Assembly: GCA_030220185.1 (NCBI GenBank)
Contig: JASPKZ010001233.1
Span: forward strand, 124,001 to 188,000
Length of the DNA: 64,000 nucleotides
Direction: 5' to 3'
From: Diploptera punctata
Lineage: Eukaryota; Arthropoda; Insecta; Blattodea; Blaberidae
Below, piece by piece: positions 9,395 to 19,128 of the stretch. The number at the start of each line of letters is the position of its first letter. The stretch's first letter is position 1. The translations under genes were made by a program, and so were the position numbers. The notes under the pieces are model-generated. The model was given only the letters and a program-made list of their open reading frames with translations. It was not told the origin of the DNA and did no database searches.

Positions 9395-9995
9395 ATAACT
9401 TTTTTTTTTGCGCTATAGTGCGTTTTGTCGTACTTACAGCAATGGCGACCATGATCGAAAGTTCAACTTCCTACATTTCGAGGTTGCCAACCTAAATAAC
9501 TATACTGTAATAAAATAACCATACTGCAATATTACATATTACAAACCACGTGTGGGAAGTAAAACCACTGCCCTCTGTGTATACTACGTACAATATATAT
9601 ATATATACACAAAAAAATATCCAAAAGGCAATGTTAATATACATTATACGAAACAAATCACGGCATTTTAAATGAAATGAACTTTATTTGAAAGAATCTA
9701 AAACAATAAATACGTACTTGCCGCCATTTAATAACTAATTGGTGTCACGGCCTCCTGTAGTTTTAACTAATAAACATTACCCACGCTGTTAACGTTGGTC
9801 ATTGTTTATAATGAACGCAAATATTTCCAACAAAGATGTTATTATTTTACTATTATTTACTATTTTGAAAACACCACCGCGCAAAAAATAATGTACATCG
9901 CACGTTTGTGACGTGATTTGCAGATTCTCGGAAATTAAAACCTCGCTATCGCCCGGTTTTTAAACATTTCCACGCTTCTGTAAAAACCATTCCCA
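9395..9995 (+). repeat. Interspersed repeat X, copy 1
   Basis: This is a ~600-bp family with two more copies, at 24977-25520 (same strand) and 51790-53960 (opposite strand). It starts TTTTTTGCGCTATAGTGCG. The inverted motif CGCGCAAAAAATAATGTAC lies about 470 bases on, followed by about 100 bp ending AACCTCGCATCGTAATATAC. The opposed GCGC motifs look like terminal or internal inverted repeats, so a non-autonomous DNA element is the likeliest class. No coding sequence is visible. Confidence 0.7.
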
Positions 9996-10232
9996 ACCTC
10001 GCATCGTAATATACTAATAATATCCAGTATTGTTAGTTGGCGCTACAATTAATAGTTAAAGTTTACTTAGACTTTAAACGTATTTTCTGCAAAATTACAT
10101 AATGGCGCATAGTCGATTGATGCATAACGCCGTCCAATTGTACTTGACACTAACAATTTTAGCGGGTGAATAATTTTACATAATATTATAATAGATATTA
10201 ACTAGGATGCAGTATCTCATATGAAGAAGGAT

Positions 10233-10353
10233 TCCATTCCATAGTAATTCTGCCCAAGGGCAGGTCTTTCACTGCAATCATAGCATTTTCATGCTATGCT
10301 TTGCAGCTTTACTAGGGAATTATAGGTGTGGTAGCTTCCCGTTTCTTTCCACA
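10233..10353 (-). repeat. SINE-A tail inserted in a LINE
   Basis: It holds the distal SINE-A hairpin region (CATAGCATTTTCATGCTATG) on the minus strand, without the tRNA-like head. ATGAAGAAGGAT at 10221-10232 and 10354-10365 is a 12-bp target duplication, so this is a 5'-truncated retrotransposed copy. Confidence 0.8.
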
Positions 10354-10640
10354 ATGAAGAAGGATGTAAATGCAAAAAATCAAAATTTTAAAGAATTTTA
10401 GGGTTAATAAATTATATCTTCTGGCCATAGTTAGTCCAAAACATTCAAGGCTAAAAGTGTATAAAACACTGGCTCTTCCAACTCTTTCGTATGGTAATGA
10501 AGAATGGACATTGAAACAGAAGGAAATACAGAGACTTAGACCTGCTGAAATGAGATATCATTTCAGGACTGAAGGACTGTAGAATACACACTACTAGATC
10601 ATAAAAAATTAAGACATCTTAGAATAATTACACATGGAAC

Positions 10641-11010
10641 CTTCTTCGTCTTCTTCTTCTTCTTCTGCTTCATGAAATTAGGTCTTTTCACCTGTTTTCA
10701 CATCAAGTGAGATTTAATAAGTCTTCTCATCTAGTAAATGGGCGTCCAACACTTCTACGTATGTCCTTTTGGTTTGTACTTTAGTAATAGCTGAGTAATT
10801 ATATCTGTAGGCATACTTTAAATATGTTTATATCAATCGTTTCTCATATTTTCAAGTCTATTTATTAAATATTTAAGTATTTTCTAAAATATCTTCATTT
10901 CTTTTCCTGTCCGAAATTGTCACGCCTGCTACTGAACGCAGGAACTTCATTTCTGCAGTTTCTATTTTTCTTCTATCTGAACGGAACCTTTCGCAAACAA
11001 AAATTCTGAT
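10641..11010 (-). pseudogene. LINE fragment of another lineage
   Basis: The minus strand reads RRKIETAEMKFLRSVAGVTI and DRKRNEDILENT, the segment after the palm of an RTE-type protein. The (tct)n run at 10641-10670 is its trinucleotide 3' tail. It interrupts RTE-2 between the codons for the HMEP and IQHVHRM segments. Confidence 0.6.
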
Positions 11011-11199
11011 ATTAGTCAAGATTGGTGCAACATGTTCATCGAATGGAGGATCACAGTATAACCAAACAAATGTTAAGGTATCAACCTGCAGGAAGAAGAC
11101 GAGGACGTCCACTCAAAAGACTTTGGATGGCGTTTCTATTGAGGCCTAAAGAGGTCAACAAATGATCTAAATTCGTGAATGGACTATGAAGACGATGAC

Positions 11200-11686
11200 G
11201 ATTTGTCAAGGCATGACTTTCTTTAGAGAAACAGCGTATTACAAAAAAAAAAAACTATTCTATAAACATTGATGTAGTGTAAGTCAATACCGGCATGATT
11301 AATTTATTTTAACATTATGTGCATTTTTCCGGGTGAGCGTACATTAGCCTCGGGGGTGACAACTTAAAGAGCATGTCATTTATAAGATATGCATTTTGCA
11401 GCAATTGCAAAGTCAATTTAAATTTGCATGTTAATGAAAAGCTGTTATCTCGCTTGAACCGGTTAATGAGAATCCTCTCAATATTGATTAAGAGCCGATT
11501 TTAAACCTCTCATAACAAAATACTGGCTTAAATCATATTCAGTTCATTTGTTTTATTTCTTTGCGGCTTATATTGGAGCAGAAAGATTTTTTTTGTCAAA
11601 ATAAATTAAACAACCAGAGACTATTGAGGACCGATTACTGTACCATTTTTGATGACGCAAATTACAATATTTATTACATATTTCAT
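11200..11686. other. AT-rich, nothing identified
   Basis: No coding pattern or recognised repeat. Confidence 0.4.
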
Positions 11687-11980
11687 GGGGGAACGCCGTA
11701 GCGTAGTTGGTTAAGGCAATACGCTACAAACCGGATGGTAGAGGCTTCGAGTCCCGAAAGGTGAACTTCTGGGGGCTCTATGACCCTGGAGTCGACTCAG
11801 CCTTAAACGGAAATGAGTACCAGAGGCTTGTTCTAGGGGCAAAGGCGGCCGTCACGCAGGGCTGTCAACCCGGCTGAAATCAGTTTCCATTGTCTAGAAA
11901 AAGTGGGAGTCTTAACCTCTTACTACCCCAAGGGTCTCCTAAGGCGTGTAATGGGATCACTTTACCTTTACTTTTCTTTG
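11687..11980 (+). repeat. SINE-F, full copy
   Basis: The tRNA-like head has an A-box-like GTAGCGTAGTTGGTTAAGGC and a B-box-like TTCGAGTCCCG. The unique body follows (CTCAGCCTTAAACGGAAATG) and the tail ends GGGATCACTTTACCTTTAC. Other copies are at 54480, 56745 and fragments at 775, 27085, 41045 and 41640. Confidence 0.8.
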
Positions 11981-11984
11981 AAAT

Positions 11985-12362
11985 ATTGTTACAACTGGGA
12001 TTGTTTTTCTGTTTTTACTTTCCATTTGCTTCTGTCTAAACGTAATACTTTAATTCAAATTCCCATCTTTCATGGCTTGCTGGATATAATTATTTCAACT
12101 GATCTTCCCAATCTCTTTCTCCCTGGTAACATCCATTCAAAGTTCTTACTGTGTGTCTATATCATTTTAACTGTTGCATCTGCATTTCATCAGTGATATC
12201 TCTATCTCCTCCATAGCTTCTCTTCTATAGTAATGTGTTAAATTGAATTATTTTAAAATAAATGTTTATGGCAATTTTTCCCATTAATCCGGGAGCGTCT
12301 TATTTGTGTAACAAAACGGATTTTACGAAATATTACAAGAAATGTATAGCAAAATAAATAGA
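11985..12362. other. Weak minus-strand LINE similarity
   Basis: Around 12040-12210 a C/T-rich plus strand resembles the 3' ends of minus-strand LINEs elsewhere in the window, but I could not recover a convincing peptide. No gene is seen. Confidence 0.3.
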
Positions 12363-12615
12363 AATGACTAAATTTTCATGGTAGGAGACTTAAATGCCAG
12401 AGTGTGCAATGCTCAAATTAACAATATCGGATAATTTGGCGAACCAACTGCCAATAGAGACGGGACAAGATCAAAAGATTTTACTATTATACAATGAACT
12501 AAGAATAATGAATATATTTTATAATAGACCAGGACGTGAACTCAAAAGACTTTTGAATGGTGTTTCTACTAAGACCGAAACAGGTCAACAAATTACCTAA
12601 ATTCGTGAATGGACT
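12363..12615 (+). pseudogene. Internally deleted RTE-2 LINE (endonuclease joined to C-terminus)
   Basis: The plus strand shows an endonuclease piece, FMVGDLNARVCNAQI then FGEPTANRDGTRSKDF, which matches the GDxNAR-type motif. It is directly followed by GRELKRLLNGV and TGQQIT of the RTE-2 C-terminus and the (atg)n tail. The RT domain is missing, and the join lies near 12525. Confidence 0.65.
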
Positions 12616-12624
12616 ATGATGATG

Positions 12625-12960
12625 AACATCGGGGGACGACTTATTTTCTAACAATTAACTTCTCATCCAAAGGCACATTAGGTACATACGGTATAAGACA
12701 TATCCTAGAATTCACAAGGCACAACAGAAAACAACCAAATAATAGAAATAAATATATAAAATGAAAATAATGTTAATTTATTGCTGGGTTAACATCCACA
12801 AAGAGTATGCAATATCTAGATTCTTTTCAATTACATTTTTGAAGTCTTTCATCAGTCATCACATTAGCAGTACCTAGTTGAGGTAGACATTGAATGACCT
12901 TTGTACTTTTAACTTTAGATCTTGTTACTGATGAATAGAGATAGACAAATCGAATACCCG
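12625..12960. other. Nothing identified
   Basis: AT-rich, with no recognised repeat or coding pattern. Confidence 0.4.
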
Positions 12961-12964
12961 TAAT

Positions 12965-13070
12965 ATAATAATAATAAAAATAATAATAAGAATAATAATA
13001 GCTTTATTTTACCTGGCAGAGTTAAGGCCTTAAGGCCCACCTATGGTCCACTGCATCAGAAAATTCGGCT
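12965..13070 (-). repeat. LINE 3' tail (GGCCTTAACTCTGCCAGG family)
   Basis: An (aat)n run is followed by TTTTACCTGGCAGAGTTAAGG. The same unit occurs at 20935-21057, 36062-36130, 57510-57580 and, diverged, at 30335-30415. This looks like the 3' end of a non-LTR retrotransposon with a microsatellite tail. Confidence 0.6.
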
Positions 13071-13302
13071 CTATGATTTATTAGCCATGGTATATTCATT
13101 AAGTTTTGAGACTGAGCGCATAGTGGAGATGTGGTGCACTGTATCGCATAGATGGGCCGTGGTATTGTACCTTGTCAGTTAGTCTCTCGTCCCAGCAAGA
13201 GACAGTTGAGTGCATGCACTGCAAGCAGAACTACGGTGTTACGGTGTTTGTTGTGACGGTGATTTGAATGCTCATATCGGAATTCGAGATGTCATAGTTT
13301 GA

Positions 13303-14390
13303 GCAATGGGGAAACATCAATTTCTGTCAGAAATTAGGCATGACCGCTGTCGAAATGTTTCGAATGATGCAGTAAGTTTACGGTGAGGACACATTGAGTC
13401 GCTGTGTAGCATTTAGGTGGCACCGACTTTTTTTTTTTTTTTTGCAAGGAAGAGACAATTTCGAAGATGCTCTGCGTAATGGTCGGCGACAAACAATTCG
13501 GACTAAACGCAAGATCGAAAAAGTTGTAACGTTGGTGCGTGCTAACCGCTCTCAATCAGTAACGATCTGGCAGCAGTGGTGGGGTCAGCCATGGTACTTG
13601 CTACAAAATTCTGGCTCATGACTTGAACATGTCTCATGTTACCCAGCACAGTATGCCACGAATCCTGTCACAAGAACAACGTGATGACAGCATGACGATT
13701 TGTGGTGACCTCATCAGTAGTGATGACGATGATCCGATGTTTCTCAACTGGATAAAACTAGAGACGAAACATGGTGTTTCTTTTACGATCTGCAACTGAA
13801 ACGACAATCCGTCATCTGTAAAACGCCATTATCACCACACCAGAAAGAACCGCGAAAAGACAGGTCAAAAGGAAAGGTTATGTTTGAAATGTTTTTTGAT
13901 TCAAATGGAATTCATCCCAGAAGGTGCAACTGTAAAAAAAAACCGCTACAATGAGATACTTGGCCGTTTATACGATTCAATTCGCCGTAAGTGACCAGAG
14001 ATTTGGCGTACAAATAATTGTTGCTACACGACAACGCCCCCGCACATCGTTCTGTCGTTGTACAAGAGGAATTTGCAAGGCAACAGGTGAGAGTTTTGCC
14101 ATATCATCCGTACTCACCTTACCTCGCATCATGCGATTTTTTTTCTCTTTCCTCGCATGAAAACAATCCTACATGGGCGTAAATTTCATTCCTCTGAAGA
14201 AGTGATGACTGCCACAAGAAAAGCCGTACGGGACATTCCTGCCAACATCTTTCAGTGGTGCTTCCAGCAGCTATACCAACGTTGGCAAACGTGCATAACG
14301 GCCAACGGCGACTATTTTGAGGGAATATGTGGTTCTCTTTAAGTGTACGCCTAGTTTTCGGCACCTTGTGAGACATCCAGATTCTTGTAG
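13303..14390 (+). pseudogene. Broken mariner-type transposase
   Basis: Plus-strand frames in succession give INFCQKLGMTAVEMFRMMQ and YGEDTLSRCVAFRWHRL (the HTH region), NFEDALRNGRRQTIRTKRKI, MPRILSQEQRDDSMTICGDL, FLNWI and NNRFHPRR-like fragments, then SSEEVMTATRKAVRDIPANI and FQWCFQQLYQRWQTCI at the C-terminus. The order and motifs match mariner transposases. Several frameshifts, stops and T- and A-run expansions make it a pseudogene. I could not locate convincing terminal repeats. Confidence 0.8.
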
Positions 14391-14399
14391 GTGCCTACC

Positions 14400-14830
14400 C
14401 TCCAGGCGTAAAGTCTCAGAACTTAATGACTGTACTAGTATATAACTTTCCTCATTAGAGGATTGCCTCAAGGACAAAGTGATACAGACAATTAATTTTT
14501 GAAATTGATGAAATACATTTTGTATGTAAACGAGTTCACTATATCTCTTAGACATAAAATTGTTAATCAGAATTAAGTATGAACAAACTACACCGTATGA
14601 ACTACTAATATAATTTTCATTAAAACTTTTATTATCAAACCAAAACGCAGCACCCTGTCGTTCACAAAAAGCAACTTCTCTGTCACGCGTGCATTGCGGA
14701 TTTTCTAGTAAACTGTCGCAGGCGCTAATTATGTAAAAATTTCATGGAAACGTGGAAATTATACTTTCCATAGCGAAAATTGTCTACTCCACTTCTATTA
14801 TATAAACGTGTATATGCAAACTAGAGGGGT
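14400..14830. other. Nothing identified
   Basis: No recognised repeat or coding pattern. Short ORFs overlap on both strands. Confidence 0.4.
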
Positions 14831-14927
14831 ATAGATGTGTGGGATGGCCAAGAGCACGATGAGGAGATCAGATCGTCTCAAAAACCCAACTACAGAAATT
14901 AGACGTAATCCAAAGAAAACTACTAAC

Positions 14928-15370
14928 AAGAGAACTGTCAACCATTTCATGTCGAAACTTACCATAAAATTTCTCCCAGAGAAGCGTTGTGATATACCAA
15001 GGCCGTGCCAAAAAAATTATTTGCCTTTTTAACTGCGCCAACGCTCTCATTTAAACTACAAGGAAGTAATACAACTCGAGACTTGGTGAAATGGATAACC
15101 CCGATAACCAGCCGCTACGCCGTGGACCGCAACACACCAACCCTGACAACCTACCCCCATGCCGTGTATCGCCATACTCCTAAGCGTTTTACTCTCGCAG
15201 GTAGTCCATCTGCTTCCAACAGTGGGTTCCCATTGCTGGATTCTGGCTTCGATTTCGGTGCCTTGCAGTTAAAAACGACAGATAATTTGGACACGGCCTT
15301 GGTACATCACAACACTTCTCTGGGAGAAATTTCAAGGTAGGTTTCGGCATGTAATGGTTGACAGTTTCCT
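14928..15370. repeat. Inverted repeat with ~100-bp arms
   Basis: The left arm (about 14928-15040, containing ATTTCTCCCAGAGAAG and CCAAGGCCGTG) recurs inverted at about 15260-15365, separated by about 220 bp of more GC-rich sequence. No TIR or target duplication was established. Short ORFs here are by-products of the palindrome. Confidence 0.65.
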
Positions 15371-15374
15371 TGTA

Positions 15375-16080
15375 CCATCTACCACACCACTCCAATACAC
15401 AAACAAATGACATAGCAAACATAACACAATTAAAAGAATGCATCAAACACAGAAACATCACCTACTACCAGAGAACACAACACAGATCACTATTAACAGA
15501 ACTTATACAGAACACACCACCAAACACAACACTAGCTCATGTCCAACAACTTAAACTCCATGGCACAACAGGCCTGGAAGGCCCTTGGCTTACCAGCCGG
15601 CTGCTGGCCTCACATCTGCATGTGTTAATCACAGAGGTAACGATCATCCTGCCAGTATATAGGTGACAAATGGTCAGCATGCCGGGTCCCTAAGCCGTTA
15701 TAGCTGGTTTTCTCAACCTGGAGTCGCTACTTATTGTAGCTACCCAAATTCCTGACGATGATGGGTGGGCGCCGGTCCCATACTGTCAGAAATTCCATGA
15801 AAAAATGTCTTCCTCCATGGAGACTCGAACCAGCGCAAGTCCCGTAGCTCTGCGCCAAGGCTTCTTACCTTGACCACTCGACTACGGCGCGGGACTCCTC
15901 CAATAACTTACATAACAACAAATAGTATCACACACGCTATCGAGCAGAGACGCTTATTATTTCTTCCTCATCCAACCCCATACATCCCAAACCAAACCAA
16001 CTCCCCTACCGTGGACGATAATCAATTCCTGAAAACTGAACTATACATTGAACCCAAAAACATAAACCTATACTCTTAGC
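15375..16080 (+). other. C/A-rich open sequence interrupted by a SINE
   Basis: Frames 15358-15666 and 15870-16079 on the plus strand have unusually A/C-rich codons (IKHRNITYYQRTQHRSLL, THAIEQRRLLFLPHP). A SINE-D copy lies between them. I do not recognise the product. The composition looks like a retroelement ORF remnant, but there is no motif to prove it. Confidence 0.35.
15558..15893 (-). repeat. SINE-D, full copy
   Basis: The minus strand starts with a tRNA-like head (CGCGCCGTAGTCGAGTGG with a GGTTCGAGTCTCC B box), then AATTTCTGACAGTATGGGAC, and ends near CCATG. CCAACAACTTA before and CCAATAACTTA after (10 of 11) look like the target duplication. Further copies are at 36416, 37415, 46799, 47510 and 55452. 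Confidence 0.8.
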
Positions 16081-16635
16081 AAGTGAGATCTGGGCACGGG
16101 ATGTGAAAAATTTATGCCCCCTCCCCTTTCACCGATCGTACATGGAAATCAACAACCAAGACCCCTAATCACTTAGTAATATAAAATGACCCCTATAAAA
16201 ATATAAAGTACAAAAAAGGCATAACATAAAACCCTCAACTACTGAGTATCCGCAAGGACATTCAAATGTTGACGACGACGACATCAGTTTCTTGCATGCG
16301 GCCGGAATGAACATTTTGAAGTTAAATCCCTGAAAAACTTGAATATGACACATTTAAGAAAAACTTAAGTGATTAGCGTCGGATACTAGAAGACATCGAT
16401 CTATTTAGTTTAACCTTAGATTTATTAAGGTCATTGGCTTTTTAAAGTTAACTTTATTTTTTTCGAGTTTGAGATACATATTTTGCACACTTTTAGACGC
16501 AAACTTTACAATGCTATTCTTAAGATGTTCACATTCTAGTTGGATATTAATAATTTTGTTTCCTAGAGTGAAATCTGTATACCCTATACAGAAATTGAAC
16601 ATAATGACATAACTTCATAATTTTAAGCAAATGTA
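16081..16635. other. Nothing identified
   Basis: AT-rich, with no recognised repeat or coding pattern. Confidence 0.4.
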
Positions 16636-16639
16636 AAAA

Positions 16640-16835
16640 TAATATGTATTACCCATGATCAATAAAATTCAAATTACCAAACCAAAACATTAAAATAGTC
16701 AAAATAGTTATCAATCAATAGCTAGTCTTGATAGCCTCGCTATCGAAGAGCGTTGACTATTTTATTGTTTTGTTTGGTGATTTTGGGTTTTATTGATAAT
16801 GTGTTATACATTTTTATTATCACCAAGAAGGTCCT
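16640..16835. repeat. Fold-back element of the ATCACCAAGAAGG family
   Basis: The arms TACCAAACCAAAACATTAAA and its complement (TTTATTGTTTTGTTTGGTGA) flank a small stem, TTGATAGCCTCGCTATCGAA. It ends GGGTTTTATTGATAATGTG then ATTATCACCAAGAAGG, which is shared with the elements at 30100 and 44150. Confidence 0.7.
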
Positions 16836-16894
16836 GTTTATTAATATAAAAATAATATGTTCTGTAATAAACGATAATTACGTTATGGTCTACC

Positions 16895-17300
16895 ACTGTG
16901 GTCTCTGGGTAGCGTCCCAGCCTCGTATGCAGCAGGCCCGGGTTTGATCAGGACAAGTTTATTGCGTTATAGCTTTTTTTCGGGGATTTTCTTCACCTGT
17001 GAGACAAATGTCAGGAAACTTTAAAACTCAAACGGTCCCCGAACATCATCTGGCATCATAATCATCATTATCACATTCGCCATGTTCAGTATGAATGTGT
17101 GTGAGTAGTGGGATAATCGCTACACCAGTTTGTGCTGTCTCGGAAGGAAGCCCTGATATTGGAGTTAATTCACTCATTCGGGGAGGCCATCCATATTCTT
17201 TTGTGGTTAAAAAAGTAGGTATGTGATCCATAGTTAAAATCCCGACCCCGACAAGGTCCGGGCAACTGTAAGGCCCGGGTGGGCAACTCAAGTTACCTAT
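16895..17300 (+). repeat. SINE-A with tail type 3
   Basis: The head is TGTGGTCTCTGGGTAGCG with a B box GGGTTTGATC, then the shared body GACAAATGTCAGGAAACTTT. The distal half (GGGAGGCCATCC..ATCCATAGTTAAAATCCCGAC) differs from other SINE-A copies but matches 24290-24690 (inverted) and 63340-63610. Confidence 0.75.
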
Positions 17301-17410
17301 AAGACGAGTAGGGTTAACTGCCGTAATTGAATTGGAAAAATTATATTATGCAAATATATGCGGTCAGTAATGAAGAATATCGAGTTAGTTTTGAAACGGT
17401 TTGGTGCTTA

Positions 17411-17415
17411 TAATA

Positions 17416-17455
<40 letters not shown>
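17411..17455. repeat. (TA)n microsatellite
   Basis: A run of TA repeats interrupted once by a C. Confidence 0.9.
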
Positions 17456-17569
17456 CTATACCTATATTCCTTTGCTGAACTGTTTCCTTTAGTTGTTTTC
17501 AGTGAACGATATGCTAGTGAATTGTTTAAAAATGTTTCTTAGTTCTTGGATTGTCAACATTAATAAAAT

Positions 17570-17850
17570 TCACGATAAAATTCCGTTGAGGTATTAGTCA
17601 TAAAATTAAAATTATAATAAAAATTATAAAATTGTTACCTAATAGGTCCGTCTCCTCGACTTTGTAAACTGTTAATACAGTAGCAGCATTGCTTTCAGTG
17701 TTAGTAGATAGAGACCCATCGTCTGTTCCTTCTGCTGATGATGGGACTAATCCTGAATGACCTTCAGAGAATTAACAGTTTACAGAGTTGAGGAGACGGA
17801 CCTACTAGGCAACAATTTTATAAACTTGTGTTATAATTTTAATCCTGGAT
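17570..17850. repeat. Fold-back element with ~85-bp arms
   Basis: The left arm (about 17590-17672) contains GGTCCGTCTCCTC. The right arm (about 17776-17860) contains GAGGAGACGGACC. Both extend outward through AT-rich matching sequence. The roughly 100-bp spacer has CTGCTGATGATGGGAC. No coding sequence. Confidence 0.7.
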
Positions 17851-18254
17851 AAGTGAAAAATATCCCTATGCAATTCTCGAAAATGGACAGCGCAAAATGT
17901 CTTCATGTAAAATACTCATATTATTTAATAAACTGCTTTACTCTAGCCTTTACCTACCTAATATAACAAAATAAATTATGATGTGCTCAATGCGGCGTCC
18001 ATATTCAAAATTGGGAAATAATCGAATCGTTCAGTAAACAATAAAATAAAACAATTCCAACATACTGGGTCATTCATAAAAAATAATTAGCAAACCTATG
18101 AACATTACAGAGAAAGAATCTACTTAATTTAGTAGTTTATTTTTAACGTTACCAGTTCTACTATGAGGATTAGAAACTTGGTCCACGACACTCAATTACA
18201 TTAACAAATTGCAGGCTGCAGAAATTAGGTTTTTGAGACCAGTTAAGGGTTGTA

Positions 18255-19045
18255 CAGTAAAACTTGTACAAAGCAGAATCGCATGGTACCAATTTTTTGT
18301 TTCCATATCAGACAAAATTCGGCATTATTAAAATAAAACAAAAAGATTATTAACCAATCTAAGATTATAGAGTATCGTATATGTCTTTTTACGTGCCTTG
18401 GATTAATTGTAGTTCCGCTGCCGTTAAAAAGTAAAGTATAGTATGTACGAACGATTTCGACGGTAACGCACAAACAAACAGTCAATTTTGTCTCTTAGGT
18501 CTCTTAGGCCCATATCCTGAAATTAAAGTATGCAGTTTCGGTTTCCACTCACTTACTATACTTTCGTCCACGTCCTTTGATTTCCCGCAAATTTCATTCC
18601 ACACTACATTGTGTCGTCTTTTAAAATTGTATAGCTAACCTGAAGATGTCTTGAAATCATTATCTAGGAATATAGTAACAGTTAGAGCTTGACTTTGGAG
18701 CATCGGTCCCGAAATTTTGAGATTTTTTATCGTGCACTTGTAAATCACTCCCACACCACTTCCTGAATTTCTTAATTTATTTTATTTATTATTAATTAAT
18801 TCATTCATTTATTTATTTTGCTTTCCTCTTCGTTTGAAATTTATTTCTCCCTCAGTCTATCCAACTTATAAACATTTTTTTCATGAATTGTGTAGAAATA
18901 TCCTTCCGTTTCCGCGTTGGACAGATTCTGTTTTATACAAAATAAATACACGTAATATTACTGTTATTTCGCCGGGACCAATAAATTTGTTCTCATTGGA
19001 CAGATTTCCGTATTATTCACGTTCCTGATTAAACAAGTTTTACTG
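18255..19045. mobile_element. Non-autonomous TA-targeting element, 791 bp
   Basis: The terminal inverted repeats CAGTAAAACTTGT (18255-18267, and its complement ending at 19045) are flanked by TA at 18253-18254 and 19046-19047. No transposase is seen inside; small ORFs in both directions lack motifs. It belongs with Tc1/mariner-type MITEs, although 791 bp is long for one. Confidence 0.85.
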
Positions 19046-19128
19046 TATTAGGTTAGATAAATTTAAAAATGAGGATATAAGAAAATAATTAAATGTAATA
19101 TAATTAGAGGAAAATATTCATCGTTATA

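Larger units (their letters stand above)
10200..11190 (+). pseudogene. RTE-2 LINE fragment with two insertions
   Basis: The plus strand matches the RTE-2 copies at 30.7 and 31.6 kb: a GCxISYEEG segment near 10205, KTLALPTLSYGNEEWTLKQK at about 10466-10524, and HRMED...LRYQPAGRRRRGRPLKR to 11150. It is interrupted by a SINE piece at 10233-10353, flanked by a 12-bp duplication, and by about 370 bp of another LINE at 10641-11010 on the minus strand. The tail is (gac/gat)n near 11190. Confidence 0.75.

Noticed and set aside
13394..13621. A separate small gene in the mariner region
   Set aside because: Its residues match successive mariner transposase motifs in shifted frames, so it is part of the pseudogene.
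14835..15461. Paired similar peptides (MSKLTIKFLPEKRCD and MPKPTLKFLPEKCCD) on opposite strands as a gene pair
   Set aside because: They are translations of the two arms of one inverted repeat, and neither continues into a longer frame.
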